Source: Dendrocalamus latiflorus (Eukaryota; Streptophyta; Magnoliopsida; Poales; Poaceae). Taken from it: a stretch of 64,000 nucleotides of DNA. How positions within the stretch are numbered: the stretch's first letter is position 1; the number at the start of each line of letters is the position of its first letter. The notes under the pieces are model-generated. The model was not told where the DNA came from. It did no database searches and saw nothing but the letters and a program-made list of their open reading frames with translations. The DNA lies in NCBI GenBank assembly GCA_017311315.1, contig CM029654.1, positions 25,317,879 to 25,381,878 of the forward strand. The letters run 5' to 3'. The position numbers and the translations under genes were made by a program. Below, in pieces: positions 25,150-35,335 of the stretch.

Positions 25150-28100
25150 AGACGAGTGGCTTTATTAATCTCCCGTTTGCGCGGGCGAGCGTCTTACACT
25201 AGGCAAGGTGCCGAGGTCGCTACATGCTTCCCTTTCGTCCTAAACATAGTACCGCCACAATCTGTCTGCATTCCATGTGTGGCGAAACGTCTGCCCCTCC
25301 AGCGTGGCGAGGTGATAGGCTCCCCGCTGCAGAGCTGCTGCGACGATGTACGGGCCTTCCCACTTGGATTCCAGCTTGCCGAACGTGTCCGCATGGAGAG
25401 CCATTTTGAGGACGAGGTCCCCAGGCTAGAATCCTCGCGGGTATATGGAGCGACCGCGCATGCGCATCATTTGCCGCGCGTACTTTGCGACGTGCTGGGT
25501 TGCGCTTACTCGTTCTCCATCGAGGAGGTCCAGGGACAATCGACGCTCTTGCTTTGGCTCCTGGACGAGGACCCTTCTCGAGCCAGCCTTGATTTCCTCG
25601 GGTGTCACCACCTCATCGCCGAAGAGGAGCTTGAACAGCGTGAATCCCGTCGGGCGTGTCACCGTTGTGCGGAGGGACCAGAGGACACTATGGAGCTCGC
25701 TTGGCCACTTGCCCTTTGCAGCCCGATGAGACGCTTCTTGACTCCAACGGAGATGACGCCGTTCGCCCGCTCGACTGCTCCGTTAGACTGTGGGTGCCCG
25801 ACTGAAGCGAATCAGAGCGCGATGCCCATGCTGTCGCAGAACTCCTTGAACGGGGCAGAGTTGAACTGCAAGCTGTTATCGACGGTGATCTCCCTGGGCA
25901 CCCCGAAGCGGCATATAATGTTCTGCAAGAGAAAACGCTGCATGGCCGCCGAGGTAATCTTAGCTAGAGCCACAACCTCTGGCTACCTGGAGAAATATTC
26001 CTAGGCGACCACTGCGAACCACAGGTCTCCTGGTGCCCGGGGAAGTGGTCCCACAACATCGATGCCCCACCGCGCCAGCGGCCATACTGGCAGAATGGGG
26101 TTGAGGCTCGTGGGGGGTCTACGAGTGACATGCCCCATCCATTGGCAGCCTTGACATCGGCACACGAGGTCTTGGGCATCGGCAACGGCGACTGGCCAGT
26201 AGAAACCTTGCATGAACGCCTTGCCGACTAGCGACCTTGGCGCGAGGTGCGAGCCACAGAGTCCAGCGTGAATTTCCGCAAGGAGGCGCTTTCCCTCTTC
26301 GTGCGAAAGACACCGCAGAAGCGGTGCGCAGACTCCTTTCTTGTAGAGTACTCCGTCGAGCACCTGAAAGGACCTAGCGCGATACTGCAGGTGCCTAAGC
26401 TCGATAGGGTCGTCCGGCTCCGCGATACCCTGCAAGAAACCAAAGATGGGCTCCCGCCAGTCACCCTGTTGGGTAATCTGGTGGACGAGGGTTGCGTCGC
26501 AGTTGTCCTGCGTGATGGTCGTCGATGGTAGGACCTCGTAGAATGCCCCCTCGGGAGTTGGGAGCTGTTGGCTGGCGGCCTTTGCAAGGACGTCAGCTTG
26601 CTCGTTGTCCGCCCGAGGGATGGCCTTGACCGTGACACCTAAGAAGTGTCGCTCCTTTGCTCTTACGTCTGCCAGGTACTTGGCCAACTCAGGGTCCTTG
26701 GCCTGGTATGACTTGTCCACGTGGCCTGCCACCAGCTGTGAGTCAGTGCAGACGAGAACTCGCTGCGCGCCAAGCACTTTAAGCTTCGCGAGGCCAAAGA
26801 ATAACACCTCGTACTCGGCTGTGTTGTTAGTGGCGGGAAATGCGAGACGCACCGAGTACAACAGGCGGTGCCCCTCTAGCATGGTAACCACTGCTCCTAC
26901 GCCTGCACCAGCAATGACGTAGGCTCCGTCGGTGTTGAGCGTCCACACCGGGTCCTCTGGCTACCGGGCGGGCTGGGCCGACGGCGTCCACTCCGTGAGG
27001 AAGTCCGCGAGGACTTGAGACTTGATCGCTGTTCGTGAGGCATACGTTAAGGAGAATGGGGCCAGCTCGGCTGCCCACTTGCCGATGCGCCCTGTGGACT
27101 CCTTATTGTGCAGCATTTCCGCCAGGGGGAATGAGGATGTCACGGTGATTGGATGGGCTAGGAAATAGTGTCGGAGCTTCCTCGAGGCCATGACCAGCGC
27201 GTTGGTGAGCTTCTTGAGCTCTATATACTGCGTCTTGGCACCCTGAAGAGCTTCGGAGATGAAGTATATGGGGCGCTGAAGAGCGCCCTTCTCAAGGACA
27301 AGGACGGCGCTAACCTCTATCGCCGAAGCAACGAGGTAGAGCAGGAGGGGAGCCTCTGGCGCCGGAGCAACCAAAGTGGGGAGGCTTGCGAGATGTCTCT
27401 TGAGGTCATCGAAGGCCTTCGCACAATCGCCGTCCCAATGAAAACCATTGCAACCACAGAGGGTCTTGAAAAATGGCAGGCCTCGCTCCACTGCCCTAGA
27501 CAGGAAGCGGCTCAATGCGGCCATGCGGCCAGCAAGCCTCTAGACCTCCCTTGTCGTGTTTGGCGGCTCCATGGCAATGATCGCATCGACTTTGTCGGGG
27601 TTCGCCTGGTTGCCTCGCCTGGACACAAGGAAGCCCAAGAGCTTGCCTGCTTGCACGCCGAAGACACACTTGTCTGGGTTGAGCTTAATGCCCGCCTTCC
27701 TGAGGTTGTCAAAGGTCTCCTGGAGGTCCTGACCGTGGGAGGCGAGCTGTCTGGTCTTGACAACTACGTCGTCGATATAGGCCTCCACATTCCTCCCAAG
27801 CCGAGTGGCCAGCGCTAGCACAATGAGGCGGGTGAAGGTTGCACCCGCATTCTTCAAACCGAAGGGCATCCAAACGAAGCAGTATGTCCCAATCGGTGTA
27901 ATAAAGCTGGTCTTGTCCTCGTCGCCCTTGGCCATGTAGATCTGGTGGTAGCCGGAGTAGGCATCTAGGAAGCTCATGAGCTCACACCCCGCAGTGGCAT
28001 CGACCAGTTGATCTATGCGCGGCAAGGGGTAGTTGTCCTTCGGGCATGCCTTGTTGAGGGCGGTGAAGTCAATGCACATACGCCAGGCGCCGATGGCCTT

Positions 28101-28558
28101 CTTTACTAGCACCGGATTGGCAAGCCAATCCGGGTGTTGGACTTCGCGGATGACTCCGGCCTGGAGGAGCTTCGCTACCTCCACTTGGTCGCTTGCTGCC
28201 GGTCCATGGACATACGCCGAAGCTTATGTTTGACCGGCTTGGCATCCGGGCGGACTGCTAGGTTGTGTTTGATGAGGGCGCTGTCCACGCCATTGATGTC
28301 CTCCGGGGACCACGTGAAGACATCCGCTTTGCTCCGAAAAACCTGGAGCAAGCCCTACTCCACCTCCGAAGGAAGGCCCTCACCGATGGACACGAACTGC
28401 CCTTCCGCTTGGAGGGGCACCCTCTTGACTCCGCCCTCCGGCCAGGGCTTAGGCGTCCATCCTGGAGCAGACGGCGTGTCCGCCTTTAGCTTGTCGGTGA
28501 GGATGTGCACCTTGCGGTGCGGGCTCCTGGCGTCAGCTTCCACGCGCCGGGTGAGATC
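25150..28558 (-). pseudogene. Tat pol: RT, RNase H, archaeal-type RNase H, integrase
   Basis: Reads right to left. RT has 'LLQAGVIREVQHPDWLANPV', 'MCIDFTALNKACPKDNYPLP', 'LDAYSGYHQI' and the active site YIDD (28,190-27,560). RNase H lies at ~27,500-26,990 ('FHWDGDCAKAFDDLK'). A second RNase H of archaeal type lies at 26,948-26,530, with NTDGAY, NNTAEYE, CTDSQL and ADNEQADVLAK giving the acidic residues. Integrase has an HHCC finger ('EIHAGLCGSH', 'CRCQGCQWMGH'), core 'WGIDVVGPLP', 'ITVDNS' and a C-terminal 'PGDLVLKMALHADTFGKLES' piece near 25,400. In-frame TAG stops lie at 28,355, 27,540, 26,961, 26,001 and 25,983. Frameshifts lie near 28,190 and 25,830. Dead copy; the RT/RNase H/INT order is that of Ty3/gypsy. 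Confidence 0.9.
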
Positions 28559-29232
28559 CTAGTCGCCGAAGACGGTGATGACACCCCGCGGGCTCGGAAG
28601 CTTCATACACAAGAAGCTGTGGTGCGGGACCGCCCCGAAGGAGTTGATGAGAGGGCGGCCCAGTATAGCGTTACACGGGTGCGGGATGTCCACAACGTCG
28701 AAGACAACGTCCTCGCTTCTAGCATTATCACCCTGACGAAAGGAGACTCGGAGGCATACCTGACCCACGGCTTTCAGTGGCTGGCCCTCGAAACCTTGGA
28801 GCGGGTCCCTGATGGTCCCAAACGACCTTGAGAGATCCCCATGTGGTCGAGGGCCTCCGCAAACAGAATGTTCGCGGAGCTGCTCCCGTCGATGAGGACG
28901 CGCCTGATGTCGCAACCTGCAATGTCAGCCTGGATGACCAAGGGATCTTGGTGGGGGAACTCCACGCCCCGGGCGTCAGCTATCGTGAAGGTGATTTCGC
29001 GGTGTGCTGTTTCCGGAGGTGGTTGCACCGAGGAGGTCCCCGGCGAGGATCCTCCAGAGATGATGCTAATGATTCGGCGTTGGGCCCCGTATGAGGGCCC
29101 AGCTCCTTGCAACTGCTGTACGTGGGCCACAACGAGGGGCGGCGCTTCCGAGGCCCGAGTCGTATCGGTTGCCTGCCGCAGCGCCACGACTGCGGAGCAT
29201 GCTCTCGTGAGGTGGTCACCATAGCCATGCAC
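28559..29232 (-). pseudogene. Tat gag C-terminus and protease region
   Basis: Continues the gag frame after an in-frame TAG (29,254). First comes a Cys/His cluster 'CEVHGYGDHLTRAC', then the aspartic protease with 'RRVLIDGSSSANILFAEALD', where DGSS stands at the place of the usual D-[ST]-G. A frameshift near 28,830 moves to the frame that carries 'GFEGQPLKAVGQVCLRVSF' and 'ILGRPLINSFGAVPHHSFLC', the usual C-terminal protease motif. It ends at TAG 28,559, after which RT begins in the same frame. Confidence 0.8.
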
Positions 29233-29253
29233 TTCGCACCACCTGCCATAGTC

Positions 29254-30848
29254 CTAGATTTCCTGCTCCGCGCGCGGTCTTTCGTCGTGAGCCCTCCCGT
29301 GCCCCCATCCCCGTCCTCCCTGGTTCCTCCCCCGGAACGCGGGAGGATAGTCCCGGGGAGCGTCCTTTATGCCAAGGACATGACGGGCTTTTTGGGGTCG
29401 GCACTGGTTGCGCTTGGGCTTGTGCCTATCGCTTGACGAATTGTGCTCAGGGACGTCTCCCGGGGACCCTTGCTTGCGCTTTTCTTTCGGGGAGTTATTC
29501 CCCGCGCTTCCTTTTTGCGACAACCCCTCCACCTGAATGGGGTCGGAGTCGTCGTCCTTGCGTCTTCGCGCATCCTCCTCCGCCCGCGCATACTCTTCCA
29601 TCTTGTCGAAGAGCTTCACAACCGTCTTGATTGGTTTGCAGGCGTTGTACTCGGCCAACGGCCCCGGGCGGAGACCCTGTACCACTGCGTTGATGATGGT
29701 TGTCTCGTTGACATTCTTGACCTGGCAGCAGACCTTCGCGAAGCGTTTGAAGTAATCCCGGAGCTTCTCCGAGGGTTTTTGCTTGACCGCGAAGAGCTGA
29801 TCCGCGTCGACGTGCTCGACGTAGTTCCCCTGGAAGTTGTTGTAGAGTAGATCGCGGATCTGCTCCCATGCGTATATGGAGTTTGGCTCGATGGTGAAGA
29901 ACCAAGAGAGCGCCACTCCTTGTAACGCGAGGGGGAGTCCCTTCGCCTTCGCGGTGTCGTCTCCGCTGGCGGCTTCGATGGCGGTCTCGTACACACGCAC
30001 GAACTCCCGAGGGTCCGTGTGACCTTTGTACAGCTCGATGGCGCTGGGGAACTTGAAGTCCTCCGGCCATGCCGACTGCTGCAGGCCTGAAGAGAGTGGG
30101 GACTCCGGGTCCACGCGTCGCAGCGGGACGCGGATGGACGTGGGGGCTTCGCGGCTATCCCCCGTTTTGGCGTGGGCTCCGGTGCAACCGCCGGTGGGGT
30201 CTGCTGACTTCGAGCCTCTTGCATATCCCGCACAACTCCGCGGAGATCCACCAACTCCCGCTGAAGCGTGCCTATAGCCGTCAGCAGGGCGTTCTCCACC
30301 GTTGGCGTGACCGGGGCAGTTGGCACACCTAGTCACGTTGCTGGGACAGCGGCGACCACGACCTGCGCTCCCAGGTTGCCCGGTGCGCAGACGCGGTAGA
30401 CTCCGGTGTTGGTGACGAGGCCAGTGTTGCCTCCTGGACCGCCCGGCTCTCCCGCACTGGGTATAGGGACGGCGGCCGCGCCTACACGGGCGCTGGCGCT
30501 ACCGCCCCCGACTACCCGGTCGGTGCTGCCAGTGTCGACAGTGGCGCCCGCGGTGGTGTCGCTCGCCGCGCGTGGGGTGGGGTCGGCCCTCACGCCAGCC
30601 GCGGAGTCGATCGTCACACGCGCACCGGGGTTGACCGTTGGGCCGATGGTGGTGGGGTCGACCGTTGTGCCATGAGCGTTGACGTTCGTGGCTGCCGCAC
30701 CCGCGTCGTCGTCGACGCCCGCGGCCGCCGTCACCCTGGTGTTGACGTGAGACTCCGTCGCGCTCCCCTTCTTCTTCTTAGCCGCCGATGAAGCTTTCTT
30801 CGGTGCCATCCTTCTTTGGATCTTGAGGCTTGCTCTTGTCCTCCCCAC
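29254..30848 (-). pseudogene. Tat gag, interrupted
   Basis: The N-terminal basic start (MAPKKASSAAKKKK, ~30,810) leads into an Ala/Thr/Gly-rich stretch, a TGA at 30,333, then 'ALLTAIGTLQRELVDLRGVV' in the same frame. A frameshift near 30,160 shifts to the frame that carries the core capsid domain: 'WPEDFKFPSAIELYKGHTDP', 'LALQGVALSWFFTIEP', 'LLYNNFQGNYVEHVDADQLF', 'QKPSEKLRDYFKRF', 'VQGLRPGPLAEYN'. This is the retrotransposon gag domain. The basic tail (KEKRKQGSPGDV..HKPKRNQ) follows. It ends at an in-frame TAG, after which the Cys/His box continues. Confidence 0.88.
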
Positions 30849-30860
30849 GGATGACGCTAA
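30843..30860 (-). promoter_or_regulatory. Probable primer-binding site of the Tat element
   Basis: Directly inside the 5' LTR, the minus strand reads TAGCGTCATCCGTGGGGA after a 1-2 base gap. It looks like a TGGCGCC-type primer-binding site in which three positions carry G-to-A or C-to-T changes. The cognate tRNA was not assigned. Confidence 0.45.
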
Positions 30861-30861
30861 C

Positions 30862-30959
30862 TATTGTGGCTACAGACCAAACAGAGAGAGAGAGAGAGAG
30901 AGAGTATGGTAGTGGAGAGTTAGGTGAGCAATGCTTAGGGTTTCCCCATGGCCTGCGTC

Positions 30960-31043
<84 letters not shown>

Positions 31044-31186
31044 ACATGGGGAGTGTTTTTACAACCTTGCCTTTACACCTGAGTAATCCTCTCAAGGGTA
31101 TTTATGTCATTACATACGTCCCATATTGGGCTTTACAGCCTCCTAACAAGTTGGCTGGGCTTAGGTGGGGGGCCACCCCTACAACA
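30862..31186 (-). repeat. 5' LTR of the Tat element
   Basis: Begins TATTGTGGC (one base changed from the TGTTG tip) and ends CTACAACA. It contains a GA run (30,883-30,904) and a TA run (30,963-31,041). It is the upstream LTR in the coding direction. The sequence after it, GGTGC, pairs with GGTGT before the left LTR. Confidence 0.9.
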
Positions 31187-32033
31187 GGTGCCTAATCAAA
31201 AGATCATCCTCAAATAACATCACTACAATAGAAAAGGAAATCATTGTGTTGTTAGTAGTAACAATAATCAAGAACTTACATTAGCAATAAAGATTGAATT
31301 GAATGACGCGTGGGGGAGGACTGGAGGAGATGCAGCCAGCAGCCAGTGCGCTTGGGAGAGGAGATGCAGCCCGCGGCGAGAGATGCGAGAGGGGAGGGTT
31401 TAGAATTTTAGATTTGACCAGTGACCAATCACAGCTCGCGGGAGATGGAAATGGAAGTCTAGTTGCCGGTGCTGACAACAGGCAGAGCACCAGATGTGAG
31501 GGAACTCAGGGAAGGCGCAGCGGGAAGAGGATGAATGCCATTGCCAGACCTCTGGACTCTGGAGTCTGGAGGAGCCCTGCTGGCCTACTGGCTAGACCTC
31601 TGGTGGAGCGCCAGGCTGCCGGTGTGGAACCGTGGTGGAGCTTGCTGGTAGTGCGTATTAGGGATTCGCCGATTTGGGGTGGGATATTAGCGGTGGCGCA
31701 TGGCTGATGCTCGATGGCTGGTTCAATACTCTCTATCTCTCTGAGTAACCCTACTAGCTCTCCATATTCCAAAAGACTTCTTTGCCCATCAGTTTCCTAT
31801 AAAGTATTTCTTTAATTTGAGGGTACTTATATCTTTTGCCCTCATCAACATAACCCGGTTGTGTTGGTAAAAACCGGCTGGTCAGCCGGGTCAGTTAAAA
31901 CCCAGCCGGGTCGACCGGGTTTTCTCGGGTCAACTGCATTGACGATCCTATGAGTGTGCCTAGCCCGATGTAGCCTTTGGGGTCTGGGTTTTTCCAGTCC
32001 AACCGTCGGTCCGGTCCGGGTCTAATAACCATG

Positions 32034-32455
32034 CTTACTTGTAGGCCTGTGGTTAACTGTAATTACTTAGGGCAGTTTGTTAGTGTAGCTATTTTGAGAT
32101 TAAAGATTCAAATGGGATTGAATCTTTAAAATTCCGGAAATAAGTGATAATCCACCTGTAAGTAGTGACACTTGAAAACTGGAATTTAGTTTGAAAACTG
32201 AGTATTTTTTCTACAAAACTCTATGAAATTTCGTTATTCTGAACAGGGTGGGTAGACATTTGGTTCTGGATTGCTCATGGATTGGGGCATGAAATGGATC
32301 TGATTCTGGATTACATGGTTTGGGGCCAATCACGTGATGTGCATACTGCATGGTTGAATCTGTAAGAATGAGGCTTCATATGGATTCCAATGGGCCAAAG
32401 GCCATATGTACATGTACATGTACATGTTACAAATAGTATCTTGAGGTATAGACAT
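32034..32455. other. Sequence between the TIR element and the copia remnant
   Basis: Starts with the right copy of the near-duplication (CTTACTTGTAG, 32,034-32,044). A 'catgtacatgtacatgtacatg' tract lies at 32,409. It may contain a decayed copia LTR, since a purine-rich tract (minus strand GAGGAAGGAGT, ~32,460) sits at its right edge. No gene seen. Confidence 0.35.
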
Positions 32456-32459
32456 ATCT

Positions 32460-35335
32460 AACTCCTTCCTCAAATTCATGATGGATCAATAACACTAAGT
32501 TGGAGAGATAAAAGCTATGTTGAGCTCTAGTCTATGCCTTGGTGAAGAAATAGGCTAATTGAAACTCTGAAGTCATGTACTGAAGATCAACAACTTTATC
32601 TTGCATTTGCGATCACATGTACGAAGCATCTACACCAATATGCTTGGTGAGCTCAATAACACTGAGTTTGGAGAGATAAAGTTATGTTGAACTCTAGTCT
32701 GTGCCTCGGTGAAGAAATAGGCTAACTGAAACTCTGAAGGCACGTACTGAAGATCAACAACTTTGTTTTGCACCTACGATTGCATGTACCAAGCATCACG
32801 CCAATGTGTTTGGTGAGCTCATGCTTCGCAGGATCTTGAGCAATGCTGATCGCACCAGTACTTTTGATAAGAGAGGAGTTGGTGCAGAAGTGGAAATACT
32901 GAATTCCTTAAGTAGCCATTGAATCTAGGTGATCTCAGCTGTCAACGATGCCATGGATCTCAACTTAGCCTCAGCGCTCGAGTGGTAAATAACAGTCTGC
33001 TTTTTGGTCTTCCAGGCAATCAAGAAGTAACCAAAGAAAACATATAGGCAAAAAGAGATAGGCGCTCAGAATGATCGCTAGTTCAGGTCGTATTAGAGTA
33101 TGCCTGGAGCTGAAAAGAACTGAAGCGAGAAAAGAAAAGGTAGGTGATGATCATGCGAAGATATCACAGAACATGAAGAAGGTGGCTGTAGTGAAGCTGA
33201 GTGGGAGCAGAGATAAACCGACTCAGGATGTGAACTGGGTGATAGATGTCAGGGCGAGTGATCCTACGGTAGACAAGGCTCTCGACTAGATGACGGTAGC
33301 GAGTGGGATCCTCAAGAGGCTTATCATCGGTTGGCTGAAGGTGAATACCAAGCTCCATAGAAGTATCTACCACACAGATCAGTTACACAAGCGCGAATAA
33401 GGATATCCTAATTGTAACCTCTGGGAGAGATAGTATCCCTTAGCGAAGAGTGATCTCAATCCCAAGAAAATAATAAAAAGGACCCAAATCACACATCAAG
33501 TACTGCTCACGGAGACGCCCCTTCAAAAAGTCAATGAGAGTCATTACCAATAATGATCACATTATCGACATGTAGAAGGAGGATCGTCCGACCCTGAGGA
33601 TAGGTGTGAACAAAGAGGGTAGGGTCATGATCACTAGTAGAGAAGCCGGTTGCAGTGATAATAGATGAGAAGCGAACGAACCAAGCACGAGGGGCTTGTT
33701 TTAACCCATAGAGAGCGACAAAGGCGACATACCATACCATCAGAGACAGAATACCCAAGGGTGGCTGTATGTTGATATCTTCATACAACTCGCCATTGAG
33801 AAATGTATTCTTGATGTCCATCTAAGCTATGTGCCACTATCGAATAGGAGACACAGCAAGGAGAGTGCGAACAGTGGTCATGTAGTGACAGGAGCAAAGA
33901 TCTCATCGTAGTCATGGCCATGCTCCTACTGAAAACCACAAGCCACAAGACGAGCCTTGTAGCGCTCAAGGGAACTATCCGAGTGGGTCTTGATCTTGTA
34001 CACCCACTTGCATATGATGGGAGTGACACGCGTAGGTAGGGGCACAAGATCCCAAGTGCTAGTGTGCTCCAAAGCAACAATCTCCTCAGACATCGTGAAT
34101 TGCCCTCAGGGTGAGCAGCAACCTCACGGTAGATCAGAGGCTCGGAAGAAGTAGTGGCTGCAAAGCAATAGTACTCAGGCAGCTTGACAGTATGACGATC
34201 ATGAAGATCATATCTAGGAGAAGAAGGCGGAATGGGATCCAGCAAGGATGGAGAAGAAGAAGAGTTGGGAACAGAGCCCAACAAGGACAAATGCTTGACT
34301 GAAGAAGGAGGAGACCGAGGACGATGGGAGTAGTGCAGAGTAAAGGGTGAAATCTCAACAGGAGAGTGGGAAGAAAACTCTGATTGAGGTGGAAGAGGTG
34401 TAGCTGGAGGGGAGAGAGAGATGAAAAGGTGGAGGATGAAGCAAAACATTAGTGGAAGGCAGACAGTCAGGAAAAGTAATAAAGGAGAGCGATTCAACAA
34501 GAGAATTAGACCGGACTGTGGGAGGAACGAGGGTAGTATGATCGGGACACATCAAAAGTGACATCCTGAGAGATCCTTATCCTGCGAGCAATAGGGTTGT
34601 AGCAGCGATGACCCTTATGCCCATGGTTGTAGCCAAGAAAAATACACTCAACTGACTAAGCAGCCAGCTTGGTGCGCTCACGAGGTAGAAGAAGGACAAA
34701 ATAGAATAGCCAAAACTCTGAAGGTGACTGTACTCTATGGCTCGACCATAAACACGCTCGACAGGAGTAGAACCCTAAAGGGCAGTGGAAGGTTGTATGT
34801 TAATGAGAAAAGCAACAATGGAAACAACCTTAGCCCAAAAGTGAGGGGGAACAGAAGAAGCAGACATGAGAGCACAAGCAATCTCAAGTAAGTGACGAGG
34901 CATACTCTCAGAGACACCGTTCTAAGCGTGAGCACTTGGACAAGAATACTGGGCAAGAGTACCCTACTTAGTGAGAAAGTGACACAAAGTAGCAGAAAGA
35001 TACTCACCAATAGAGTTGAAATGAAACACACAAATGGGCAAATCGAATTGAGTGCGAACCATGGTGGCGAATATCTGGTAAATAGAGAGAACCTAACTGT
35101 AAGAGGACATGAAGTAGATCCAAGTATGGTGAGAATAATCATCTATAAAGATCGTATTATATCGATGACCCTTTTCGAAACAAAGGGAGTCGGGCCCCAA
35201 ACAGCAGAGTGTACAAGATCAAAAGGATGTGTAGGAATAGAATCACTAGAGGGATAGAGGAGCTGCAACTGTTTGCTAAGCTTGCAACCCGTACAATGTA
35301 AAGACGTGTCTCCGGTATAAGATTGAGGAGGCTGA
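32460..35335 (-). pseudogene. Ty1/copia pol remnant (integrase, RT, RNase H)
   Basis: Reads right to left: gag-pre-integrase end 'LHCTGCKLSKQLQLLYPSS', integrase core 'FDLVHSAVWGPTPFVSKRGH' with 'FIDDYSHHTWIYF', 'NGVSESMPRHLLE' and 'ALQGSTPVERVYG' (35,300-34,720). RT follows: 'MDIKNTFLNGELYEDINIQP', 'ALYGLKQAPRAWF' and 'LLLHVDNVIIIGND', where VDN replaces the catalytic VDD (33,830-33,535). Then 'DPTRYRHLVESLVY' (33,370-33,170) and the RNase H end 'AWKTKKQTVIYHSSAEAKL' (~33,000-32,830), followed by 'KHIGVDASYMRSQV'-type sequence. This gag-less, stop-ridden copy is cut at 35,335 by unrelated repeat sequence. The order integrase-before-RT shows Ty1/copia. Confidence 0.88.
32486..32818 (-). repeat. 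Tandem duplication of the copia 3' coding end (about 167 bp x 2)
   Basis: 'tcaataacact.agt..ggagag' begins at 32,486 and again at 32,653. Both copies run through 'gaagatcaacaacttt', 'catgta.c.aagcat' and end at 'tggtgagc'. On the minus strand each encodes the last ~50 residues of the copia polyprotein (KHIGVD... to ...SKLSVIDPP-like), so the terminal piece is present twice. The copies differ by scattered substitutions. Confidence 0.85.

Noticed and set aside
29443..29850. Plus-strand frames over gag
   Set aside because: Shadows of the minus-strand gag, which carries the recognisable capsid motifs.
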